From Bianquea renquensis (GTDB lineage: Bacteria; Bacillota; Clostridia; Lachnospirales; Bianqueaceae), in the NCBI RefSeq assembly GCF_014384895.1, contig NZ_JACRSQ010000014.1, positions 1-64,000 of the forward strand: a stretch of 64,000 nt of DNA, given 5' to 3'. The notes below the pieces were generated by a model. The model was not told where the DNA came from. It saw nothing but the letters and a program-made list of their open reading frames with translations, and did not search any database. Positions 42,024-50,614 of the stretch are shown here, piece by piece; positions within the stretch are counted from its first letter, which is position 1, and each line of letters opens with the position of its first letter. The position numbers and the translations under genes were made by a program.

Positions 42024-45000
42024 ATGAACAGAACTACATGGACGCGACGCGGGCTCGCCCTGGTCGTCGCAGCGCTGATGATCCTTAGCCTACTGCCAGC
42101 ACCTGCGGCACAGGCCATCACAGGGGACCATCTCATCGTCGAGCGTTATCAACCTGCGGGCTATGAAAACCTCTCGACCGTAAACTCCACCTCTTCCACC
42201 CTGGAGGCGTCATCCCACGGAACCTTTTTTAAGCTAAACGAGGCGCAGACTGCCCCGCTGTATGACTGGCAGCTGGAATGGCTGTGCGACGACGATCTAG
42301 ACGCTGGCTGGAGTACTGCCTTTGACGAAGGGATCACCGATCCGGAAACGCCCGCCTGGGCCACTGTAGACCTGGGAAAGACGGCCCAATTGCGGCGCAT
42401 CGTCCTCTTCCCAGTCCGGGAAGAGGAATATGCCGCAAATTTCCCCCGCGCCCTTGAAATCCGACTGTCGGACGATAACATAAGTTGGGAAACGGCCTAT
42501 ACCAACGGCCAGGTCAGCGCATCCGCCGACGAACCGCTTGTTGTCGACCTAACCGAGCTTCCCACCGCCCGCTATGTGCAGGTATATGTAACCCGCCGAA
42601 CCGATACGCCCATGACCAGCGAGTACGGCGAAACCCTGCCAGTACAGATAGGAGAAATGGCTATATTTGGAAGTGAAACCATCATGACCACCGACGATTT
42701 TGACTCCTATATGCCAACCGGCTGCATAGCGCTTTCGCAGGGGAAAACCGTGGAGATATCATCCGGCTCCGATGGAAGCAACCTTACGGATGTGGACCTG
42801 GCCACGACCTGGGCCCCAGATGATACCGATGCCGCCCCCTATGCCTGCATTGACCTTGAAGCGCCCTATGCATTGCGCCGCGTGGTGCTTTTTCCCCATA
42901 ATGATCCCTATGGCGAGGATTTCCCCGCCAGCTATACGGTGGCGATCTCGGAGGACATGGAGAGCTGGACAACGCTCCACGAGGCTTCCGGCACAGCCAT
43001 GCCGGAAAAGCCGGTGGTTATCGAACTGGAACAGCCGTTGGTTGGGCGCTATGTGCGTATATCCGCCGCCGATGGAGAGCCGCTGAAGTTGGCCGAGTTT
43101 GCTGTATTTGGCGAATCCCCGGAAGCCCATATCGAGCTGGATCGCACCGCGCTTGAACTGGTGCCGGGCGATACCGACCAGCTCAAGGCCACCCTGGTCA
43201 ACGATAGCGCCCTGCCCCTTACCCAAAAGGACTGGGCCTCCAGCGATGACACCGTCGTCACTGTGGATGCGGACGGTAATCTCACGGCTGTGGGCGTGGG
43301 GGAAGCAGATATTACTGTCTCCAACCACGAATACGGTCATGACATCAGCGCCTCCTGCCACGTTTACGTTGTATCGGCCCGGCGCGATATCTTCAATGAG
43401 AACATCCTGATCAGCATGTTCTGGCCGCCGATTGGGCCCGACTACATCACCGAGGAACAATACCAGTGGTTGGCCGAAGCTGGCATCAACTACGTAATGG
43501 GCGCCGGCGAGGAAGTCGGCTTTAAAGAAACCCAGCTGCAGATGCTGGAATACTGCTACAAATACGGCATGCGCATGACAGTGGGCGATGACCGCCTGGG
43601 GCCAAGCTTGCAGAATCAGTCGCAGGACTATATCTCCAGCGTTCTGTCTGAGTACAAGAACGTTCCCGGCGTGGGCGGCTATTGGCTCTGCGATGAGCCG
43701 GCCTTCCCCACTTCTTACGTCAATGCCTACCAGTCCCTCAAAAGCCTGGACCCCGACAAATACGTCTACCTGAATTTCCTGCCCGGCGTTTCCGAGGGGA
43801 TCATTGACGACTGGCTGAAGCTCAACGCCGGCGCCGGCTACCCGTGCGATTATTACATGTATGACTATTACCCTTTTTATGAAGGGGGAACGACCACAAG
43901 CCAGATGCTGGCCTGCATGAAAACCGGCTGGAAAGCCGGCCTCGCCAACGACGTAAAAACCGGTCTCTTTATCCAAACCTCCAGCATCCAGGGCCATCTT
44001 CGCCTGCCGACCCAGGATGAAATTCGCTGGGAAACCAGTATCGCCCTGGGATTTGGCTACAAATACCTGTCCTATTTCACCTGGTTCCAGCCACCGTCGT
44101 CGGGTGAGGGCTTTACCGGCGCAATCATCAGCCGCGATGGCACGAAGACGCCCCTGTACGACGCGGTCAGCGATATCAACCATCAGATCCTGGCCATGGG
44201 GAGCACTCTGGTAAATCTGGACGCTATGGAAGTATACTTCAATGGCAATACGTATGATGGGGTCGTTTCCTCCATCCCTCAGAGCTTCTTCGCACAGCCC
44301 CAGGACAGCACCGACTTCCAGGTAACCCTGATGCAGCATAAGAATACTGGACGTAACTACCTGATGATCGTCAACAACAGCTTTACCGACCGTGCTACCA
44401 TTGCGCTGAAACTGGACGGCGCCGTATCCAGCCTGGAACTGGCCGGCAAGTCTGACGCCGGCACCTCCACCTGGTCATGGGAGAATGGCCTTTTGAGTAT
44501 CCAGGCCGACATCGGCGGTGCTTACCTATTTGCGCTGCCTGAGGGCGTGGATTTTGTCCAGGGAGCAGAACAGCCTGGCGCACAGGACAACTTGGCACCT
44601 GCCAGCTATATCACCGCCTCTTCCTCTCAGAGCAGCGACCAATTCTTTATCAAAAACCTGATCGACGGGGAGCGCGCCTCGACCGCCTCCTCCCGGGGAT
44701 GGCGCACCGATGACGGTAACGCCTCCATCACCTTTGATTTCGGCACGCCCACTACTTTCAACCGTGTCGATCTCTACCCCTCAGAAATTGCCGGCGTATA
44801 TGGCGGCGAGATGCCCACCGGCTTTGTCCTGGAAGCCTCTGACGATAAGGAAAGCTGGTCCTCCATCACCGAGGTGACCGGCTATACCCAGAAGGATTAT
44901 ATACCCCCTATCTGGAGATTTGGCGAGACAACAGCTCGCTATCTGCGCATACGCTTCACGGGCTCCAACGCCGAAGCGCTGAGCCTGGCCGAGGTGGAGA

Positions 45001-46175
45001 TCTATCACGACGACGGCACAGTCCCCCTGCCGGAGGAGGTCACCTCCGAGCCCAGCCGTATGGATGTCACCTCCTATGTTCCAAGGGGACAGCAATGGCT
45101 CTCTGACAACACGCCGGTGGAAGCATCCTCCCATTATACTGAGTATACCGACGATCAGCATGACTGGCAGAAGGAATGGCTGACCGACGCGCATCCCTAT
45201 GCGGGATGGGCCACCGCTCCGGAGGAGGAAGGGCCTGACGGCGGCGCCTATGATGAAACCTATCCGGCCTGGGCCATGACAGACCTGGGCGAAATCTGCC
45301 GCATCAAGCGAGTCGTGCTCTTCCCCTGCGCTGCTCCCTATGGGGATAACTTCCCCCAGGATTTCAGAATCCAGGTTTCCGACGATGGAGAAACCTGGAA
45401 TACGGTCAAAGAGGTGACCGGTGCGGCCTCTCCGGCTGAGGATCCCTATGTGATCGATTTGGACCGCTATGCCGTAGGGCGCTACGTGCGCATCTACGTA
45501 ACCCGACGCGCCTCCAATGCAGAGGTAACCGGAATCAACGGCCCCATGGTGCAGCTGGCGGAAATGGGCGTCTATGGCCTGTACGGTGCGCCGGATCCGG
45601 CGGATAAATCCGCCCTTGAAGCAGCTGTCGCCGAAGCCAGCCAAAAATCCCTGGAAGGGTATACGGAGGCCTCGGTTTCTGCCTTCCGCGCGGCGCTGGA
45701 ACAGGCGCAACGTATCTTAGCTGAGCCCTATGCCGCCCAGGAGGATGTTGAAGCCGCCCTGTCTGCACTTTTAGCTGCTGATAAAGCGTTGACGCCTGAA
45801 CCCTCTGACCCATCTGATCCATCCGATCCGTCTGATCCCTCTGATCCATCTGATCCCTCTGATCCGTCTGATCCCTCTGATCCATCTGATCCCTCTGATC
45901 CGTCTGATCCATCTGATCCGTCTGATCCATCTGATCCGTCTGATCCATCCGATCCATCCGATCCCTCCGATCCGTCTGATCCGTCCGAACCATCTGATCC
46001 ATCTGATCCATCTGATCCATCCGGGCCCTCTGAACCCTCTGAGCCGTCCGGGCCCTCTGACATCCCCAAGACCGGCGATTCCACACCGCTGCTGACCCTT
46101 ATGCTGGTGGCACTGACAGGAGCCATTGGGGTCGTCATACTCATTCTCTGCCGGCAGCGCCGAAGATGCCATTAG
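42024..46175 (+). CDS. Sortase-anchored multi-module surface protein with discoidin/CBM32-like domains
   Basis: This is a 1383-residue exported protein. The chosen start MNRTTWTRRG has AAGGAGAAAAGAA upstream and opens a signal peptide ending near AQA (residue ~31). Modules in order: two F5/8C-like domains (~60-219, ~236-363), a Big_2 domain (~368-452), a TIM-barrel-like region (~456-842) with YWLCDEPAF near 553, two more F5/8C-like domains (~856-1002, ~1016-1186), a FIVAR-like three-helix segment (~1190-1256), a Pro-Ser-Asp spacer (~1260-1340), then IPKTG, a hydrophobic helix and RRRCH. The IPKTG replaces LPXTG. The protein probably binds and may hydrolyse glycans at the cell surface, feeding the LplABC importer. 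The Glu in CDEP is a candidate catalytic acid. Confidence 0.88.
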   Translation: MNRTTWTRRGLALVVAALMILSLLPAPAAQAITGDHLIVERYQPAGYENLSTVNSTSSTLEASSHGTFFKLNEAQTAPLYDWQLEWLCDDDLDAGWSTAFDEGITDPETPAWATVDLGKTAQLRRIVLFPVREEEYAANFPRALEIRLSDDNISWETAYTNGQVSASADEPLVVDLTELPTARYVQVYVTRRTDTPMTSEYGETLPVQIGEMAIFGSETIMTTDDFDSYMPTGCIALSQGKTVEISSGSDGSNLTDVDLATTWAPDDTDAAPYACIDLEAPYALRRVVLFPHNDPYGEDFPASYTVAISEDMESWTTLHEASGTAMPEKPVVIELEQPLVGRYVRISAADGEPLKLAEFAVFGESPEAHIELDRTALELVPGDTDQLKATLVNDSALPLTQKDWASSDDTVVTVDADGNLTAVGVGEADITVSNHEYGHDISASCHVYVVSARRDIFNENILISMFWPPIGPDYITEEQYQWLAEAGINYVMGAGEEVGFKETQLQMLEYCYKYGMRMTVGDDRLGPSLQNQSQDYISSVLSEYKNVPGVGGYWLCDEPAFPTSYVNAYQSLKSLDPDKYVYLNFLPGVSEGIIDDWLKLNAGAGYPCDYYMYDYYPFYEGGTTTSQMLACMKTGWKAGLANDVKTGLFIQTSSIQGHLRLPTQDEIRWETSIALGFGYKYLSYFTWFQPPSSGEGFTGAIISRDGTKTPLYDAVSDINHQILAMGSTLVNLDAMEVYFNGNTYDGVVSSIPQSFFAQPQDSTDFQVTLMQHKNTGRNYLMIVNNSFTDRATIALKLDGAVSSLELAGKSDAGTSTWSWENGLLSIQADIGGAYLFALPEGVDFVQGAEQPGAQDNLAPASYITASSSQSSDQFFIKNLIDGERASTASSRGWRTDDGNASITFDFGTPTTFNRVDLYPSEIAGVYGGEMPTGFVLEASDDKESWSSITEVTGYTQKDYIPPIWRFGETTARYLRIRFTGSNAEALSLAEVEIYHDDGTVPLPEEVTSEPSRMDVTSYVPRGQQWLSDNTPVEASSHYTEYTDDQHDWQKEWLTDAHPYAGWATAPEEEGPDGGAYDETYPAWAMTDLGEICRIKRVVLFPCAAPYGDNFPQDFRIQVSDDGETWNTVKEVTGAASPAEDPYVIDLDRYAVGRYVRIYVTRRASNAEVTGINGPMVQLAEMGVYGLYGAPDPADKSALEAAVAEASQKSLEGYTEASVSAFRAALEQAQRILAEPYAAQEDVEAALSALLAADKALTPEPSDPSDPSDPSDPSDPSDPSDPSDPSDPSDPSDPSDPSDPSDPSDPSDPSDPSDPSDPSDPSEPSDPSDPSDPSGPSEPSEPSGPSDIPKTGDSTPLLTLMLVALTGAIGVVILILCRQRRRCH
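45801..46065 (+). repeat. Pro-Ser-Asp codon tract
   Basis: About 28 tandem PSD triplets are encoded by near-identical 9-base units built on CCATCTGAT, CCGTCTGAT, CCCTCTGAT and CCATCCGAT. Variants PSE and PSG appear near the C-terminal end. The tract forms an extended wall-spanning spacer before the sortase signal and may vary in length by slippage or recombination. Confidence 0.95.
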
Positions 46176-46297
46176 GGCAACGCCTCGCCTGCAAGGCTTG
46201 TACGCAAACTCGCATCGGGGAGTTTCATTTCCCCACTCGAAAAAACAAGGGACTGACGTTTAGCCAACGCCAGATAAGGAAGTTTTTATGTAGGGGT

Positions 46298-46337
46298 ATG
46301 GTGTAACTCAGTAAAATGGGTTACACCATATCTTTTT
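46298..46337 (+). terminator. Terminator of the surface-protein transcript
   Basis: ATGGTGTAAC and GTTACACCAT arms, followed by TCTTTTTTG on the plus strand, form a good intrinsic terminator. The ~120 bases between the stop codon and the hairpin contain no gene I can support. Confidence 0.75.
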
Positions 46338-46386
46338 TGTTATGCTACAAAACGGAAGTCCTGCGGATTTTTCCGTATTTCTTTTA

Positions 46387-46587
46387 TCATAGCAAGGGTA
46401 TGCTGCTTGCGTTCTGCTCGAAAACCTTTTCAATCAGCCTGCCGATTTCGGATATTCTCCTTGTACCCTGTTCCACCGTCTGTTGGAGCTTTTTGTATTC
46501 TTTCTGACCCATAGCGTTGATTTTCTTCGCCAGCATATACAGAAATACCGTTTCGTGGCACTTCACGAAATCCGCTAAAGTGTTCTC
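46387..46587 (-). pseudogene. Remnant of a large serine recombinase (C-terminal part)
   Basis: An uninterrupted minus-strand frame encodes ENTLADFVKCHETVFLYMLA followed by KKINAMGQKEYKKLQQTVEQ, then GTRRISEIGRLIEKVFEQN, and then breaks off at a stop. This is the helical C-terminal region of TndX/Tn4451-type recombinases, which normally continues with a GKISDERF-like block. No N-terminal catalytic serine domain is present nearby. It is probably left over from an integrated mobile element. Confidence 0.55.
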
Positions 46588-46698
46588 TTATTGGAATTTC
46601 AATATGATATAACTATTATATATAACGGCTGAGCATCATTTCGAAATGACAGATGATTTTCTTTTTGAAATGACGATTTTTTGGCTCTTTTTCATAAT

Positions 46699-47371
46699 TT
46701 GTGTAAACACGGAAAATGGTATAAAATATAGAATGGTAGTCGGGCGGAGAAGTCGCAAGGCTGCTTACCGCCCATAGTTGCATATTAGCAGAAATAACGG
46801 GGCATGTCAAGGGCGGCTGCTTACGGCAGCCGTTCATATACCCTTGTCAGGCGACGGGATTTCTGCTTTCATTTTCTCCTACATACATTCCAAGAACTTC
46901 TTTGATTCCGTCCATATTGAGTCCGATCGCTATGTATACGGCTTTTTTCACAATGCGCCCCTCGCAGCGGACGTTATAGTGTATTGCGTCCATAAAGACT
47001 ACGGCATAAATACTCTGTTTCGGTCACGCGGTACTGCAATTTCAACCTCTCCGGCGCTGGTTTTCATTGTTTTTCGGCTGTGTCCGTTTCTGCTGTTTTC
47101 GGTATCCTTGTTGCGGTAGTCGTACCTGCTGTGGCCAAGCTCATCGTCGAGCTCCGCCTCAAGTCCGTTTTCCAGAACCTCTCCCACCATCTCCTTGAAT
47201 ACCGACCGTAAGTCGCTCATGTCCTCTACTTCTAGCAGTGACAAAAACTCTCGTAATTTTTCTTTTCTCTCTTTTTGGCTGCCCGTACCTCCGGGCTGTC
47301 TTTGTACTTTGGCATTTTTTTAACCTCCAAAATGTTATTTCTATTCTATACCATTTCGGAGGTTTACACAA
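46699..47371 (-). mobile_element. Internally deleted IS256-family element
   Basis: Matching imperfect terminal inverted repeats are visible. The left end reads TTGTGTAAACACGGAAAATG and the right end, on the minus strand, reads TTGTGTAAACCTCCGAAATG; both continue GTATA. The element is about 0.67 kb against a usual ~1.3-1.5 kb and encodes only fragments of transposase. No matching 8-bp target duplication is seen in the flanks. Confidence 0.72.
46850..47315 (-). pseudogene. Broken IS256-type (Mutator) transposase
   Basis: The gene begins MPKYKDSPEVRAAKKREK at 47315. It shifts frame at an A-run near 47,265, continues LREFLSLLEVEDMSDLRSV, then ENGLEAELDDELGHSRYDYR and NGHSRKTMKTSAGEVEIAVP. It then jumps, after a deletion and another frame change, to VFMDAIHYNVRCEGRIVKKA and GIKEVLGMYVGENES. 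That second part contains the DDE-core Asp region of IS256 transposases. The C-terminal half is absent, so it cannot be active. Confidence 0.82.
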
Positions 47372-47394
47372 TATCTAAAGAAGTCTCAATAATT

Positions 47395-48375
47395 TTAAAT
47401 CGTTAAAACGACCTTTCCAATGTTTTGACCTTGATAAAGAATATCGTGTGCGGCCTCAGCTTCCTCAATAGGTAACGTTTTATAAATCGTAGGCTTCACT
47501 TCACCCGATTCAACCTTAGGCCATACATTTTGAACTAAGTCTGCTAAAATTTGTGCCTTAACTTCAGGTGTGCGCGAACGGAGCGTAGAGCCAATAATTC
47601 GAACATTTCTGACATATATATTCTTAAGATCGATTTCGGTTTTTTGTCCTGCAAGTGCGGCTATCATAATCCAGCGGGCACCGTGCTTTAAATAATGGAT
47701 ACATTTACCCATTATTTCTCCGCCCAAACAGTCGATAGCAACATCTACAGGATGTCCGTTTTCGAGTTCTTCTTTTAAAACCTCTGCAATATCCTCTTTG
47801 GTTGTAATCACAACTCTGTCAGCATTTAAGTGCTTTATACTGTTAGCGATTTCTTCACTCAAAACAGTTGTTATCACTCTTATACCAAATGCTTTTGTCA
47901 TTGGTATAATTACACTGGCCAGTCCCGATGCGCCTGCATTCATAAGCAGAGTGTCGCCCTCTTTGATATTGCCTTCAATGAATAAATTAAGATAAGCTGT
48001 TGCAAAAGCTTCGGGAATTGCGGCAGCTTCAACCATAGAGCAGTTTTTCGGAACAGGCATTAGCATATCGTATTTTATATTAGCGTACTGGGCATAACCG
48101 CCGCCTCCGAGCAAAGCGCAAACCTTATCTCCTATTTTCCAATTGGACTTTTCTTTTGCCCCATCAGCGATTTCTACTATAGTTCCTGAGATTTCAAGTC
48201 CCATCCATTCAGGACAACCCGCAGGTGGCGGATAATCGCCCTCTCTCTGCATTAAATCAGCACGGTTAAGGGCTGCTGCCTCAATTTTTACAAGGCAGTC
48301 GTCATTACCTAAAATAGGATCGGGTACATTGTCCCATCTTAAAGATTTGTCATCATTTACAAGGATTGCTTTCAT
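47395..48375 (-). CDS. Quinone-oxidoreductase-like MDR family protein
   Basis: This 326-residue protein has the zinc-free medium-chain dehydrogenase layout. A GroES-like N-terminal domain (LVKIEAAALNRADLMQREGD YPPPAG, split) is followed by a Rossmann domain with LLMNAGASGLASVIIPMTKA and a C-terminal NIGKVVLTI. It resembles the NAD(P)H:quinone oxidoreductase PIG3/Qor branch. It starts the AT-rich island just after the IS256 remnant and lies one base downstream of a broken MBL-fold gene. The substrate is unknown. Confidence 0.85.
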   Translation of the reverse strand: MKAILVNDDKSLRWDNVPDPILGNDDCLVKIEAAALNRADLMQREGDYPPPAGCPEWMGLEISGTIVEIADGAKEKSNWKIGDKVCALLGGGGYAQYANIKYDMLMPVPKNCSMVEAAAIPEAFATAYLNLFIEGNIKEGDTLLMNAGASGLASVIIPMTKAFGIRVITTVLSEEIANSIKHLNADRVVITTKEDIAEVLKEELENGHPVDVAIDCLGGEIMGKCIHYLKHGARWIMIAALAGQKTEIDLKNIYVRNVRIIGSTLRSRTPEVKAQILADLVQNVWPKVESGEVKPTIYKTLPIEEAEAAHDILYQGQNIGKVVLTI

Positions 48376-48376
48376 T

Positions 48377-48938
48377 CTATATTATCCTTTCTGTTTTTAA
48401 AGATATATCGTGGCAGGTATGCAAACGGTATTTTTTATTGCTGTACTTTTCTATAAATTCTTTGCTTTTTTCTAAATCGTAGTAACAACCTGTGGGTATT
48501 TTACGGGTGATGCAATCATTTATGTAGCCTTCATCTCCTGCAAGTATATAAGTTATATCTTTAGTCGTTATCTCTACTATAGCCGAGCCGACAGAATGAC
48601 CGCTCCATTTCATAACCTTGATTTGCTGGTCAATTAGGATTTCTTCTTTGAAAACATTAATAGGCATATTATCGGGAATATATTTTTTCCGTTCAAATAT
48701 TCTTCCTCGGTTATGTGTACTACAGCATTTTTTAAATGCCCTAACGCTTCAATATGGTCGTGATGAGCATAAGTAATTATAACATTGGTTATTTCGTCGG
48801 CAGATAAACTGCAAAGGAAATGGGAATTACTTTTTCTTTCGAACCACCAAAATAAGCCATATTTTCAGGCAATACCGATTCTGCGTATTTTAAGCAATAT
48901 AAAGATAATGATTTTTTTAACATATCACATTTCATCAT
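48377..48938 (-). pseudogene. Frameshifted metallo-beta-lactamase-fold hydrolase
   Basis: The start MMKCDMLKKSLSLYCLKYAE runs in one frame to PISFAVYLPTK and a stop. A second frame carries ADEITNVIITYAHHDHIEAL with the metal-binding HxHxDH-like motif HHDH. A third frame, from 48667, carries MPINVFKEEILIDQQIK and GHSVGSAIVEITTKDITYIL then AGDEGYIND, the later His and Asp ligands. At least two frameshifts are therefore present. The intact form would be a ~185-residue lactonase-like enzyme. Sequencing error is a possible alternative explanation. Confidence 0.72.
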
Positions 48939-48955
48939 AAGACACGATACCTGAT

Positions 48956-49714
48956 TTAAAAATCAATACTGTCTCTTACGATTTTCATAATACTTAAAAG
49001 CGGTTGAGAAGCTGTCGAGAGAGCATCATGCTCATAAACACAAAGAGCCATTGAGCAACCAAGTTTTATTCCAAGTCTCCTATGCAAAGAACTTACTCCG
49101 CCCGACAAAAATAAAAACGGCGCTCCGAGTTCCTGTTTTAAAAGATTTGTAATACGCAGGTTTTCAATTTGTTGCTCCATAGTGTTTGCAGCGGTTACGA
49201 TTTTAATAATATCCGCGCCCCTACGCTTTTGTTCAAATGCTATTTCAAGAACTTTTTCCGCAGGAGCAAATTTGTAAAGATGCGATGACATAAGCACTTC
49301 TGCATCCAAACTATGCAGCCTTTCAATAAGCTGCATTTGCTTTTGTATGGCTTCATCATTGTCGGTGAGTTCTTCAGGGTGTTTGCAAAACAAATCACCC
49401 ATAACATCACAAAGAGTTGCTCCGTTTTCAGCAAGGGATATGATTCCGTCTGCTAACTCATCATCAGTAAGATTTTGATTAAAAGCGTATCTGTAATTTG
49501 TGACATAGCAAGGTCTGCCTTGCATTTCTGTAAATATTTTTTTATATGTATCGGGATTTTGAAATTCAGGCATTAAAGTTTCAACCTGCAATCCGTATGC
49601 ATCAGCACCAAGACAGTTTGCATTTCTTATTCTGCCAATCGCTGTTTCGGGTGTTTTACATTGAAGCATAACTGTGAGCATAGGATTACTATGATTTAAA
49701 AAAGTTTTTTTCAT
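48956..49714 (-). CDS. Type I 3-dehydroquinate dehydratase-like protein
   Basis: This 252-residue protein is a (beta/alpha)8 class I aldolase-like enzyme. Counterparts of AroD active-site features are visible: GLQVETL (Glu 45), VTNYRYAF (Arg 75), MSSHLYKF (His 145) and GADIIKIVT (Schiff-base Lys 171), then FLSGGVSSLHRRLGIKLG. The overall divergence from AroD and its catabolic-looking context suggest a related but different 3-oxo or dehydroquinate-like substrate. Its ATG overlaps the SDR stop as TAATG. A GTG nine bases earlier is an alternative start. Confidence 0.72.
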   Translation of the reverse strand: MKKTFLNHSNPMLTVMLQCKTPETAIGRIRNANCLGADAYGLQVETLMPEFQNPDTYKKIFTEMQGRPCYVTNYRYAFNQNLTDDELADGIISLAENGATLCDVMGDLFCKHPEELTDNDEAIQKQMQLIERLHSLDAEVLMSSHLYKFAPAEKVLEIAFEQKRRGADIIKIVTAANTMEQQIENLRITNLLKQELGAPFLFLSGGVSSLHRRLGIKLGCSMALCVYEHDALSTASQPLLSIMKIVRDSIDF

Positions 49715-50478
49715 TACCAACACCTATTCATAGCATTTCTGCCGCCGTCTATCATAATGTTTTCTCCGTTTATAAACTGACCTTTATCGGATGCTAAGAA
49801 AAGACACAAATCAACTATTTCCTGAGGTTCGGCAGCTCTGCCTAACAGGGTTTTCATATTTGCCATAGCAGCTCTTGTCAGAACCGGACCGGGTGACACA
49901 CATACACAGCGTATTCCGTACTTAGAACCATACTGAGCGATAGATTTTGTAAGCCCGTACATAAGTCCTGCTTTTGAGGTGGGATAATCAATTCCGTATC
50001 CGTCACCTTCTGCACCTGTAATAGAGCCGATATTAATAATAAGACCGCTTTTTTGCTCTCTCATTTGCTTTAAAACAGCATGTGAAAAATAAAAAGGACC
50101 TTTGAGATTTACATCAATTCCCCAATCATAAACATCAATCGGCACATCGGGGAATTCAGGGTATTTTTCTCTGTCAACATTTTGTATACGCACCGCAGTA
50201 CCGCCTGCAAAGTTTACCATAACATCAATAGTGCCGAATGCCTCTACAGCTTTATCTCTAGCTATGCAAACTTGATTATAATCTCTTACATCGCAAACAA
50301 CGCCAATAGCCTTACCTTTTCCTTTTGCATTAATCTCACAGACCTTTTCTTTTAAAACATTCTCATTAACATCACACAAGACAGCATTTCCGCCAAGAGA
50401 AGCAAAGCTTTGCGCAAAAAGAAGACCCATACCTGATGCGGCTCCTGTTGATATTGTTACCTTACCTTCAAAATTCAT
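49714..50478 (-). CDS. Short-chain dehydrogenase/reductase
   Basis: This is a 254-residue protein when started at MNFEGKVTISTGAASGMGLL, with AGGAGG seven bases upstream. It has the TGxxxGxG cofactor motif (TGAASGMG), NFAG, the catalytic Ser in GSITG and Tyr-x3-Lys in YPTSK, and the C-terminal INGENIMIDGGRN. It is a classical SDR. It is translationally coupled to the dehydroquinase-like gene and divergent from an AraC regulator, so it probably acts on a hydroxy/oxo intermediate of the same pathway. Confidence 0.9.
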   Translation of the reverse strand: MNFEGKVTISTGAASGMGLLFAQSFASLGGNAVLCDVNENVLKEKVCEINAKGKGKAIGVVCDVRDYNQVCIARDKAVEAFGTIDVMVNFAGGTAVRIQNVDREKYPEFPDVPIDVYDWGIDVNLKGPFYFSHAVLKQMREQKSGLIINIGSITGAEGDGYGIDYPTSKAGLMYGLTKSIAQYGSKYGIRCVCVSPGPVLTRAAMANMKTLLGRAAEPQEIVDLCLFLASDKGQFINGENIMIDGGRNAMNRCW

Positions 50479-50503
50479 ACTTATTCCTCCTTTGGTTCTA
50501 TTA

Positions 50504-50516
50504 TACACTGAGTGTA
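50504..50516. promoter_or_regulatory. Palindrome TACACTGAGTGTA in the SDR/AraC intergenic region
   Basis: This is a perfect 6-1-6 palindrome whose outer edge overlaps the minus-strand TATAAT, about 26 bases upstream of the SDR start. It is a candidate binding site for the divergent AraC-type regulator. Confidence 0.4.
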
Positions 50517-50569
50517 AATAGCGAAAATAATACATTTTTAACTTTTTTGATACTTTGCAGCTATAAAAC

Positions 50570-50598
50570 TTGAAAATTATTGATAAAAGTGGTATGAT
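50570..50598 (+). promoter_or_regulatory. Promoter of the AraC-family gene
   Basis: TTGAAA (50570-50575) and TATGAT (50593-50598) are separated by 17 bases, just ahead of the ATG at 50615. This leaves a very short leader. Confidence 0.6.
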
Positions 50599-50614
50599 TT
50601 GTACGGTGATATGA

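Noticed and set aside
42759..44339. 526-residue minus-strand open frame
   Set aside because: Antisense to the surface protein; an artefact of GC-rich codon bias.
45801..46065. Tandem repeat as a CRISPR array
   Set aside because: Units are contiguous 9-base codon repeats without unique spacers and lie inside a coding frame.
45535..46172. Three long minus-strand frames (Gly-Ser-Asp, Met-Asp-Gln and Ile-Arg-Trp repeats)
   Set aside because: They are antisense shadows of the PSD codon repeat; no ribosome sites, and the plus-strand frame is a continuous multi-domain gene.
46176..46297. Minus-strand open stretch encoding GEMKLPDASLRTSLAGEALP
   Set aside because: It looks like a sequence often found near mobile-element scars, but there is no start, ribosome site or known domain here, so it is not called as a gene.
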